DNA of 14,089 nucleotides from an uncultured delta proteobacterium (GTDB lineage Bacteria > Myxococcota_A > Polyangia > Polyangiales > Ga0077539): NCBI GenBank assembly GCA_903885885.1, contig CAISKJ010000407.1, forward strand, positions 1-14,089, given 5' to 3'. Shown piece after piece: positions 7,571-14,089 of this stretch; within the stretch, counting starts at the first letter, position 1, and each line of letters begins with the position of its first letter. The translations under genes and the position numbers were made by a program. Below the pieces are notes generated by a model that was not told where the DNA came from, did no database searches, and saw only the letters and a program-made list of their open reading frames with translations.

Positions 7571-10371
7571 TCCGCGCTCGATGGTCTCTCTTCGCCGCGC
7601 TGATGACCTCGTACGCGGTTCAGATCGGGGCGCAGTCGATGGGCGCTCCCAGCGGCGTCACCTCTCAGCTCTTGCCGTTCTTGCGGGAGTCACCGTGGGT
7701 CGCGGGGACGGAAGCGAACGGGACGCAGCTCCTCGCCTGGGGCCCGCTCCGTGTGACGATGCGCGGGACGGAGATTCACTGGGCCGACGAGCGCACCGCG
7801 TCGCGGCTTCGGTCGGCGACGCCCGTCGAACGCGGCTGGGTCTTCGTCGCCGACGACGGAACCGTCGCGCGAAGTGACACGTTCCTCGGACCGCTCCAGC
7901 GGCTCGGCGAGGTGCGGCGGTCGATCCGGTGGAGCCCGGTCTCCGTAGGCCGCGCCGTGGCGATCGATCGCAGGGGGGCGCTCTGGACCTCCGAAGGCCA
8001 GGAGCCCATGGGCGCCGTCGAGTCGCTCCCTGAAGGTGACGTGTTGTGGGCGGCGTTCCGTGACGCGGCGCATGGTGCGGCGGTGCTCGACGGGGGCACG
8101 CTCTGGCGCACGTCCGACGGCGCGCGTCACTGGACGCAGGTGCCCCTCGGCGACGACGCGGCGATGGCTCTCTCGCCGAGCGCGGATCGCAGCGCGCTGA
8201 TCGTTCGGACGCACCGCGCGGTGCAGCGCCTCTCCGACGACGGATCGCTCGGGCCCACGTCCGACACGCCGACGACGCGTCCGCTCGTGCTCTTCGACCG
8301 CCTCTTCGACCGCGCGCAGGAGTCTCAGCTCACCCTCTCGCTCGCGCAGTGGAATCCGCCTCTCGCCGCCGCTGCCCCCCGCCTCGTTCGCCTGGGAAGT
8401 GACGCCTTCGCCCACCCTGCCGGACGCGACGTCATCGTCGTCGACGCTCGAAGCGGCGCCGTCCGAAGCCGCTGGCCGAACGTCCTCCCCAGCAGGTTCT
8501 GCTTACTCGTCGGGTGGGGAGACACGCTCGTGGCCGGCTGCGGACGCACGACGTCCCCGTGGCTCGCGTCCACGGACGGGGGCCAGCACTTCGCTCCGGT
8601 CGCCGGTCTTCGTCGCAACGGCGCGGTGTTCTCCGACGATGGACGGCATGCCGCCTACGTCGGTGCCTGCCCCGATCACCCCGCGTCTGGAGGCGCGGCG
8701 ACGCTGTGCGCGGTCGACGTGCGAGGCGGCACCTCACGACCGATTGGACTGTCCATGAACACCCCGAGCGTCGTCTCGATGCACGGCGCGAGAGCCCTCG
8801 TCGCGGGATGGACCGATGGTCTCCGTGCGTTCGCGCTGATCGACGGCGACACCGGTGTTTCTCAGACGATCACGTCGGGGCCCTGGAGAGACCCGCAGGT
8901 TCACGTCTCGTTGACCGGCGCATCCATGCTCGCCGACGGCCAGATCGTCGGCACCGTCCGCCTCTGGACGGGCTTTCAAGACATCACGGCGATGGCGTTT
9001 GGCCCCGCGTCGAACCCCCTGCGGCTGATCGAGCTCCCCGATGGCGCGCGCAACGCCGCGATGCTCGACGCCGTCCGCGGCTTCGCGATCGGAGAAGACG
9101 CGGCCCACGTCTGGTCGACGCTCGACGGCGGCGCCCACTGGCAGAGCGTCTCGGTTCCGGCGTCGGGCGCCCGCGAGCGGATCGGTTTCGCGGCCGACCT
9201 CAGCGGCATCCCGGGGCTGCGCTGCGCGAACGGAGTGTGCGTCGCGGGAGAGCGCCTCGTCCTGCGCTTCGACGGTTCGGCGGGCGCGCCCGTGCTCACG
9301 GCCGCCGAGGCCCCGCTGCCCAACTACGGCGAGCGCACCCTGTCGTTCACCACGAGCGAGAACGTTCTCTGCACCGCGACGCCGGCCCCTGCGCGACGGG
9401 CACGGCGCGCGCCCGACGCGTCCGCAGGCACCTATCGCCTCGCGGCGGCGTCTGCCACCGTGACGCTGTCGGAGCGCGTCGCCCCCAGCGGAGCGCTCTC
9501 CCTCGAAGCCCGCTGGAGCGGCCACGACGACGACGGGGGATTCAGTCTCAGGTCGCGCGGGGCCTCGTTGTCCCTCGCGGCGAGCCCGGCGAACGGCGAG
9601 CCGGGCGTCGGACCGGGATACCTGCTTCGCGCGGCCACGCGCGACGGAGTCCTGGTCGAGCGCTGTCCCGGGTCGGAGTACGACCGTCAGTGCGTCACGA
9701 TCTGGCTGGGTCGCTCGCGGGCCGCGGCGCTGCCCCCGCCGGGTTTTCAAGGGAGCAACGAGGGGATGTCCGCGTCTGTGATCGCCACGATGCCGTCGCC
9801 GACGCATGGGATCTACGTGCTTCGCTCTCTCCACGAGGACGAGGAGGGGCGCGACCTCGACGAGGTCCTCGAGCTCGGGAGCGATGGCGCGGTGCGCTCG
9901 CGTCGGGGCTTCACGTGGTACCAGGGGAGCGAGACACGCTTCCGCGCGCTCGCGCGGCGTGGAGGCGCCGTCGGGCTCATGGTCTCCGACGCGACCGACG
10001 GCGCGTGGCAACGGTTCTACCCGATGCGCGCGGGGTCCTCGGACGCGGTCGACCTCCCCTACGTCGCGGAGGGAGCGGTGCCGCGGTGCAACACACCGGC
10101 GCGCCCGGGCCGCGACGTGGGCGTGACGACGACGACGTTTCCGCGGTTGGTCGAGAACGGCCGCGCGATGGGCCACCAGGCGTCGCACTTCGAATGGACG
10201 CGCACGGGACTCTGCGTTCGCTCGGTCGCGGCGTGGGTCCAGAACCCCGCGGAGACGCCGCGCGCGTCGTGGAGCGGCACGGGGCTCGACCTCCGAGCCG
10301 ACTCCGACGGGCGTCTCGTCGGCACGCGCGGCCTCGACGGCGATGAGCCGATGGTGTGCGCCCCGCACTGA
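7567..10371 (+). CDS. Exported Asp-box (BNR-type) beta-propeller-like protein
   Basis: This is a 934-residue protein with a signal peptide (MIRARWSLFAALMTSYAVQIGA, cleavage probably near residue 22), so it is predicted to act outside the cytoplasm. It carries at least three Asp-box/BNR motifs of the S-x-D-x-G-x-x-W/F type: SDGARHW at 183-189, STDGGQHF at 335-342 and STLDGGAHW at 517-525. Between and around them are short beta-strand-like segments, as in six- to eight-bladed propellers. The last third (about 560-934) is beta-rich with scattered Cys and no motif I recognise. Asp boxes occur in sialidases and many non-enzymatic propellers; I see no sialidase Arg triad signature, so a binding or scaffold role is more likely than glycosidase activity. 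Its ATG overlaps the CHAT stop, and GGAGG sits 6 bases before it. It probably partners the CHAT protein in the envelope. Confidence 0.82.
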   Translation: MIRARWSLFAALMTSYAVQIGAQSMGAPSGVTSQLLPFLRESPWVAGTEANGTQLLAWGPLRVTMRGTEIHWADERTASRLRSATPVERGWVFVADDGTVARSDTFLGPLQRLGEVRRSIRWSPVSVGRAVAIDRRGALWTSEGQEPMGAVESLPEGDVLWAAFRDAAHGAAVLDGGTLWRTSDGARHWTQVPLGDDAAMALSPSADRSALIVRTHRAVQRLSDDGSLGPTSDTPTTRPLVLFDRLFDRAQESQLTLSLAQWNPPLAAAAPRLVRLGSDAFAHPAGRDVIVVDARSGAVRSRWPNVLPSRFCLLVGWGDTLVAGCGRTTSPWLASTDGGQHFAPVAGLRRNGAVFSDDGRHAAYVGACPDHPASGGAATLCAVDVRGGTSRPIGLSMNTPSVVSMHGARALVAGWTDGLRAFALIDGDTGVSQTITSGPWRDPQVHVSLTGASMLADGQIVGTVRLWTGFQDITAMAFGPASNPLRLIELPDGARNAAMLDAVRGFAIGEDAAHVWSTLDGGAHWQSVSVPASGARERIGFAADLSGIPGLRCANGVCVAGERLVLRFDGSAGAPVLTAAEAPLPNYGERTLSFTTSENVLCTATPAPARRARRAPDASAGTYRLAAASATVTLSERVAPSGALSLEARWSGHDDDGGFSLRSRGASLSLAASPANGEPGVGPGYLLRAATRDGVLVERCPGSEYDRQCVTIWLGRSRAAALPPPGFQGSNEGMSASVIATMPSPTHGIYVLRSLHEDEEGRDLDEVLELGSDGAVRSRRGFTWYQGSETRFRALARRGGAVGLMVSDATDGAWQRFYPMRAGSSDAVDLPYVAEGAVPRCNTPARPGRDVGVTTTTFPRLVENGRAMGHQASHFEWTRTGLCVRSVAAWVQNPAETPRASWSGTGLDLRADSDGRLVGTRGLDGDEPMVCAPH

Positions 10372-10406
10372 TCGCGGCGGTGTCGTTCGATCGACGTAGA
10401 ATCCTT

Positions 10407-10422
10407 CGGGCTGTGCCGCCCG
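10407..10422. terminator. Weak hairpin between convergent genes
   Basis: CGGGC and GCCCG form a five-pair stem around six bases, in the 85-bp gap between the ends of the Asp-box gene (10371) and the - strand pseudogene (10457). There is no T-run. It is the best terminator candidate in the gap but a weak one. Confidence 0.25.
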
Positions 10423-10456
10423 GCCGGATGAGCGAACGCCCTCACCGATCTCTCGC

Positions 10457-11201
10457 TCATCGCGCGCAGCGGAAGCCCAAGTCGGGCCCCTGCACGTCAG
10501 GGCGCAGCGACGACCGGTGCGCCCCCCGGAGCTCGTCGGGCGCCGTCGAGAGCCAGCCCCCACCGCGGCGCACGCGCTGGCTTCCGGCCTGTGGTCCGGA
10601 CGGACTCTCGAGCGGCTCGGAGGCCTCGGAGAAGGCACCGTACCAGTCGGCGGTCCACTCCCAGACGTTGCCCGCGAGGTCGAGGTGGCCGAAGGGTCCA
10701 GCGGTCTGCGCGAACGCCCCGACGGGCGCAGTGTGAACAAATGTGTCGCTCACAGAGGTGAGGGCGCCGCTGCCGGTCGAGGCAACGTACAGCTCGGTCG
10801 AGGCGACCGGACACACGCCGTTCAAGCAAGCGTTCGAGTCGGCGGCGCCCGCGGCGTCGTTCCCCCAAAACCTTGACCACGTGCTCGCTCTCGATGCTCG
10901 CCCCGATCTTGGCTTCGGCGACAAAGCGAGCGCGCGCCGAGGGGTCGCGGACCAGATCAGGGCGCATCACCTTGACCGCGCACGCCCTCCCCGTGCTCCG
11001 CTGCGTGGCCTCGTAGACGGCGCCCATGCCGCCTCGCGCCACCTCGCGGTCGAGGCGAAAGCCCACGAATTCAACGCCCGGTTGCGGCCCCACGAGAGTG
11101 GTCTCGGTGTCACGACCGTATCGCAAAGAGTGTCTGGTCGCGAGGACGTCCGACACGCCACCCGCACCCAACTGGTTCGCCCATGGGTGCAGTTCGTTCA
11201 C
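10457..11201 (-). pseudogene. Internally deleted Ser/Thr kinase-FGE fusion gene
   Basis: Two true coding pieces in different frames meet near 10865-10876. The first (from GTG 11201) is a kinase N-lobe of about 111 residues: Gly loop ARGGMGAVYEA, ATP-binding Lys77 in CAVKVM, and helix C with Glu96. It breaks off at ESEHVVKV, before the catalytic loop. The second, shifted in frame, is the C-terminal half of an FGE-sulfatase (SUMF1/EgtB/PvdO) domain: WGNDAAG, LDLAGNVWEWTADWY, RVRRGGGW and terminal LGFRCAR with TGA at 10459-10457. HRD, DFG and APE of the kinase and the first half of the FGE domain are missing. Proteins joining kinase and FGE domains are known in this bacterial group, so the simplest reading is an internal deletion, probably over 700 bp, that also shifted the frame. 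A 234-residue product (N-lobe plus an Arg-rich off-frame tail) could be made but could not be an active kinase. Confidence 0.82.
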
Positions 11202-11202
11202 C

Positions 11203-11222
11203 CACAGGAGGTGCCACCTGTG
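11203..11222. promoter_or_regulatory. Imperfect inverted repeat between divergent genes, possible operator
   Basis: CACAGGAGG and CCACCTGTG form an inverted repeat with eight of nine positions complementary and two bases between the arms. It lies in the 35-bp gap between the starts of the - strand pseudogene (11201) and the + strand gene (11237), where a shared operator would be expected. It contains AGGAGGT, but that is about 25 bases from ATG 11237 and so too far to be its ribosome site. Confidence 0.3.
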
Positions 11223-11236
11223 AGAATTTGCCCCCC

Positions 11237-11923
11237 ATGGTGACCCCCCGGAAGAACGAGATCGTCGCGGCGCCCTCCTCGTCGGCCCCCCTGTCGGAGC
11301 CCGAACGCAAGCTCGTCGCGGAGGCTCTGCGTCGCGCCGAAGACACCCGCAACGTCATGGAGGACGCACTCGTCGGCTTCGGCCGGTGGATGCTCATCAG
11401 CGTCTTCGACGACGACGCGAGCGCGGCGCTCGAAGGCCGCAGCGCCAACGCAGTGTGGGCCGACCTCGTGCGGCGCGCGGGCGGTCCGACGCTGCGGCTC
11501 AACAAGAAGCTGCTCTACGTGGCGCTCCACATCGCGGCGCGCGACAAGCGCATCACCGACGAGTCGTGGAGGAACCTCGAGCCGGGCCGCAAGGCGCTGC
11601 TCCTTCCGCTCGGCGACGAGGCGCTCATGCGGGGCGCGGCGCAGCACGTCACGTCGCTCAAGCTCACGCAGCGGGCGACGCAGAAGTACGTGGCGGGCCT
11701 CCTCGCGGAGCGCGGAGAGACGCGCGCTGTCAGGGTGACGGCGCCGAGGGTGACGGCGCAGCTGCGTCAGTTCCGCGAGCGCGTGGCGGACAAGAGCTTC
11801 GAGCGCAAGGCCGTCGCCGCGCTGAAGGCCGACGACGGGCCCGAGGCGAAGGCGGCGATCCGCGAGCTCGAGGCGGTGCGGGCCTGGGTGACACGCGTGC
11901 TCCGACGGCTCCAGCCCGCGTGA
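11237..11923 (+). CDS. Hypothetical helical basic protein
   Basis: This 228-residue protein starts at ATG 11237, with G/C-ending codons throughout. I do not recognise the family. A short polar N-terminus leads into predicted alpha-helices rich in Ala, Leu, Arg and Glu. There is a central segment around LNKKLLYVALHIAARDKRIT, with a basic face, and a final Arg/Lys/Glu-rich helical region ending AWVTRVLRRLQPA. There is no signal peptide or membrane segment, so it is cytoplasmic; DNA or RNA binding is conceivable from the basic helices but unproven. The start is uncertain: in-frame ATG 11183 and TTG 11228 are alternatives, no candidate has a well-placed ribosome site, and the residues between 11183 and 11237 do not look protein-like. 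It is divergent from the kinase-FGE pseudogene and convergent with the caspase gene. Confidence 0.7.
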   Translation: MVTPRKNEIVAAPSSSAPLSEPERKLVAEALRRAEDTRNVMEDALVGFGRWMLISVFDDDASAALEGRSANAVWADLVRRAGGPTLRLNKKLLYVALHIAARDKRITDESWRNLEPGRKALLLPLGDEALMRGAAQHVTSLKLTQRATQKYVAGLLAERGETRAVRVTAPRVTAQLRQFRERVADKSFERKAVAALKADDGPEAKAAIRELEAVRAWVTRVLRRLQPA

Positions 11924-11976
11924 GGCCGACACAGACTTTCTCCGCGATGACCTTCTTTTATGGGAATTCGCGTTCG

Positions 11977-11992
11977 CTTACTGCGCAGTAAG
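11977..11992. promoter_or_regulatory. Perfect 16-bp palindrome, possible binding site of a dimeric regulator
   Basis: CTTACTGCGCAGTAAG equals its own reverse complement with no spacer. It lies beside an AT-richer pocket (TTTTATGGGAATTC) that is unusual for this GC-rich window. Symmetry without a loop fits a protein-binding site better than a terminator. No gene start is near enough to name a target. Confidence 0.35.
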
Positions 11993-12168
11993 GGGCGACA
12001 TTCAGACCGACACGGCTCGGGGAGGTGCACGTCCGCGTCGGCAGGCTCCGTGATGAGTGCCGAGATCGATCCGCGTCACGCGCGGGAAGCGACAGAACAC
12101 GTCTCAGGCACTTCGCGCGCGTAAAACCCCTCGGACGTGACCTCGACTACATCGCCGCTCAAATTCGA

Positions 12169-12185
12169 CGCGCGCTTCGCGCGCG
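12169..12185. terminator. GC-rich hairpin in the convergent gap
   Basis: CGCGCGC and GCGCGCG form a seven-pair stem with a three-base TTC loop. The position between convergent gene ends suits a terminator, but there is no T-run on either strand. Alternating CG runs are also common by chance at this GC content. Confidence 0.25.
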
Positions 12186-12270
12186 AGCGCTTCGAAACCC
12201 GTCGACCGTCGATGCTTCGCTCGCTCTCGATCCAGAAGAATGCGCTCCGCGCAAGGGGAAATCATTAAGG

Positions 12271-12288
12271 GGTAAAGATCAATTTACC
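12271..12288 (-). terminator. Hairpin overlapping the caspase-FGE stop codon
   Basis: Read on the - strand, GGTAAA-TTGATC-TTTACC forms a six-pair stem whose left arm contains the TAA stop of the caspase-FGE gene. It is followed by an AT-richer stretch (CCTTAATGATTT). It could be a weak terminator or a 3'-end stability element. Confidence 0.3.
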
Positions 12289-13999
12289 TCGCCCCGCGCG
12301 CGCACCGAAACCCGATGCTGTGGCTACGGTCCGCAGGCCCGTTCGCGCTGCGAGACGCGGCGCGCACCCACGACGGTACGTAGTCGAACCAACTGCCGCC
12401 GCGGCGGACGCGTTTGTTTCCGTCAACTGTCGACGTCCACTCCAGCACGTTCCCCGTCATGTTCAGCAGACCCTCGGGCGTCGCACCTGCGGGCAGCGAG
12501 TCAACCGGCGCGGTCACCGCAAACTCGTCGTGATGGCCCGGATAAGCAGCGAACTCACTGAATCCGCTTGACGTGGAGTACGAACTACATTCGTCGCCGC
12601 AGAGGTTCGCGTGCGTCCCGTCGATGCCCGCGTTGCCCCACGCCCACACGCGGCCTTCGCGACCGCGAGCCGCGTACTCCCACTCCTCCTCCGTCGGCAG
12701 ACGACCCCCGGCCCACATGCAGTAGGCCGTCGACTGCGTCCAGTCCACGCAGTTCACAGGGTGCGTCTCCGCACCGCTGCGGCCCCAGTTGCAGAACATG
12801 TTGTAGTTGCCGCGGACGTTCTGGAACGGCGACGGCTCCGTGCACGCTCCGGCGGTCACGCAGCGGCGGTACGACGTCACGCTCACCTCCGTGCGGTCCA
12901 TGCAGAACGAGCCCACGTGAGCGCTCCGTGTGGGAGCGTCGACCGCAGCGGCGTCACCCATCGTGAAATCGCCGCCAGCGATCGAGATCATCCCGCTCGG
13001 GCACGCCGGCACGGACACCGTCGCAAGGGCCGTGATCGCTGCTGGCGGAGACGAAGTCTGGACCGGTGGCTCCACGCGAGGCGCGCGCGCCGGGACCTGC
13101 ACCGCGACGATCGCTGGACGCGCCTCACCAGGCGCTTCGGTCACCGCTGCCCCTCCGAGCACGAGCTCCGCGCGCAGTGACTCTTCCGTCCAGGGCACCT
13201 GCTGATCGTTCGTCGCGGCGGCGACGGAGGACCGAACCCGGCGCACCACCGTAGCGACGTCGAACGGGTCGGGCAGGTGATCGCGGAGGGCGAGGGCGAA
13301 GGGGCTGTTCTGCCCTTCCCCGTCGTCCGCAGTGCTTCCGGGGTCCGTCGCGTACACGATCATCGTGTCGCGTGGCGCGCGCACGCTCGCCAGCCCCTCC
13401 CCGACGGAGCGGGCGTTGCTGAGACCGCGGGTCAGCGAGCGCGCCGCGGCCACGCAGGGGTTGTTGCGGCAGGCGTCGAAGAGCAGCACGTTGCGGCCCT
13501 GACGGCCGCCGATCGTCGTCATCATCTCGTCGACCGAGAGCGCCCGCTCCTCGAGCTGCGCGCCGATGTCAGGGCCGCAGCTCCCATCGAAATCGACGGG
13601 GACGAGGTAGTTGTGCCCGCCCACGCTCACGCCGTGGCCCGAGTAGTAGATCAGCGCGATGTCACCGGCGTTCACCGATTGCGCGAAGCGGCGGATCGCG
13701 CCCTGAAGCCGCTCGCGGCTCGCGTCTTCGACCAGCGCCACTTCGAAGCCGAGGCTGCTCAGGGTCTGGTGGAGCATCCGCGCATCTCGCGTCGGGTTGC
13801 GAAGCGCGCCGAAGTGCTCGTAGCTGCCGTTGCCGATCAGCAACGCGCGACGCGCGCCCTCGGATGGCGCCGCCGCGCGGATCACCATCCCGCGCGACAC
13901 CGACGGTCCGCAGCCATCACTCGCGAGCAGGATCGAGAACATCGCCCCAGCGAACGCGACCCCGATCCATCCCCTCAACCAGCGCTTCGGTGCGATCAC
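12284..13999 (-). CDS. Exported or membrane-anchored caspase (C14 p20) fused to an FGE-sulfatase-fold domain
   Basis: This is a 571-residue protein starting at GTG 13999. Residues 1-10 are basic and 11-26 hydrophobic (signal peptide or anchor); Cys30 follows, but the preceding ASDG is a poor lipobox. Residues about 48-285 are a peptidase C14 caspase p20 domain: RALLIGNGSY (51-60), catalytic His122 in YYSGHG, and catalytic Cys177 in LLFDACRNN. A Pro/Ala-rich linker (about 287-330) leads to an FGE-sulfatase (SUMF1/EgtB/PvdO-like) domain at 331-569. This has GGDFTMGD, HPVNCVDW, GGRLPTEEEWEYAARG, NMTGNVLEWT, RRGGSW and a terminal GFRCAR. The Cys pair that binds copper in true formylglycine-generating enzymes is absent after RGGSW, so this half is probably a C-type-lectin-fold binding module. 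The FGE half has ten Cys, consistent with disulfides outside the cytoplasm. No clear ribosome site precedes the GTG. Confidence 0.9.
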   Translation of the reverse strand: MIAPKRWLRGWIGVAFAGAMFSILLASDGCGPSVSRGMVIRAAAPSEGARRALLIGNGSYEHFGALRNPTRDARMLHQTLSSLGFEVALVEDASRERLQGAIRRFAQSVNAGDIALIYYSGHGVSVGGHNYLVPVDFDGSCGPDIGAQLEERALSVDEMMTTIGGRQGRNVLLFDACRNNPCVAAARSLTRGLSNARSVGEGLASVRAPRDTMIVYATDPGSTADDGEGQNSPFALALRDHLPDPFDVATVVRRVRSSVAAATNDQQVPWTEESLRAELVLGGAAVTEAPGEARPAIVAVQVPARAPRVEPPVQTSSPPAAITALATVSVPACPSGMISIAGGDFTMGDAAAVDAPTRSAHVGSFCMDRTEVSVTSYRRCVTAGACTEPSPFQNVRGNYNMFCNWGRSGAETHPVNCVDWTQSTAYCMWAGGRLPTEEEWEYAARGREGRVWAWGNAGIDGTHANLCGDECSSYSTSSGFSEFAAYPGHHDEFAVTAPVDSLPAGATPEGLLNMTGNVLEWTSTVDGNKRVRRGGSWFDYVPSWVRAASRSANGPADRSHSIGFRCARGAR

Positions 14000-14089
14000 G
14001 CCGCGACTATCGAATACTCCGCGGCGATCCGCAATCGCGCGGCGAACGGGGCGCAGAGCGCTCGTCAGTCATCCGCAGAGTGAGGCACC

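Larger units (their letters stand above)
11924..12283. other. 360-bp gap between convergent genes, no convincing gene
   Basis: This space separates the end of the helical hypothetical gene and the end of the caspase-FGE gene. It holds an AT-richer pocket (about 11935-11996), a perfect palindrome (11977-11992), a GC hairpin (12169-12185) and another AT-richer pocket next to the caspase stop. A + frame from GTG 12025 stays open for 178 codons, but its third positions are not G/C-biased and it overlaps the caspase gene antisense, so I do not call it. Confidence 0.6.

Noticed and set aside
7567..10371. Sialidase activity from the Asp boxes
   Set aside because: Asp boxes are structural, and I could not find the arginine triad or the conserved N-terminal arginine motif of sialidases.
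8734..10740. A 668-codon - strand frame and a 610-codon + strand frame (8514-10346) over the Asp-box gene
   Set aside because: Both are very Arg-rich and featureless. The Asp-box frame has a signal peptide, ribosome site, motifs and G/C-ending codons.
10865..10876. The frame change in the kinase-FGE locus as a sequencing error at the C-run/A-run
   Set aside because: A one-base error could not explain the absence of all kinase motifs after helix C and of the first half of the FGE domain.
12025..12561. A + strand frame of 178 codons in the convergent gap
   Set aside because: Its third positions lack the G/C bias of the real genes, its composition is Arg/Ser-rich, and more than half of it is antisense to the FGE part of the caspase gene.

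Overview
The window is uniformly GC-rich (about 70% by eye) and its genes have strongly G/C-ending third codon positions. Its content is a Hanks-type Ser/Thr kinase, caspase-clan (CD) peptidases, FGE-sulfatase domains and exported propeller-like proteins. This combination is typical of myxobacteria and related Deltaproteobacteria (Myxococcota), perhaps a Polyangia or Sandaracinus-like lineage. That placement is inference from gene content and composition; no rRNA or tRNA gene is present to confirm it.

Layout. (1) Positions 1-553, + strand: the end of an unrecognised gene that meets a TAG, followed by a second coding-like stretch in the same frame. (2) Positions 666-2689, - strand: a membrane-anchored Ser/Thr kinase whose stop overlaps the start of a small exported one-helix membrane protein (ATGA junction). 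(3) Positions 2759-4462, + strand: an Rpn-family PD-(D/E)XK nuclease, then a peptidoglycan-binding-domain protein with a long acidic, His-rich tail. (4) Positions 4637-10371, + strand: an exported TPR-CHAT peptidase-like protein translationally coupled to an exported protein with Asp-box (BNR) repeats. (5) Positions 10457-11201, - strand: the wreck of a kinase-FGE fusion gene that has lost its middle. (6) Positions 11237-11923, + strand: a helical hypothetical protein. (7) Positions 11924-12283: no convincing gene, but a perfect 16-bp palindrome and a GC hairpin. (8) Positions 12284-13999, - strand: an exported or membrane-anchored caspase p20 fused to an FGE-type C-type-lectin-fold domain.

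How it may work together. Two clan CD peptidases (CHAT and p20) lie within 10 kb of each other. Both have N-terminal export signals, and both are attached to or coupled with binding-type domains (TPR and Asp-box repeats; FGE fold). A membrane kinase and an FGE-kinase relic lie nearby. The most notable unit is the CHAT/Asp-box pair, which looks like a two-gene cell-envelope peptidase and recognition module. A shared pathway for the whole window is a hypothesis: gene orientation alternates, and only the two ATGA-overlap pairs have direct sequence support for co-expression.

I see no CRISPR array, insertion sequence, integrase, rRNA or tRNA. Most other long open frames here are antisense or off-frame shadows of GC-rich genes.
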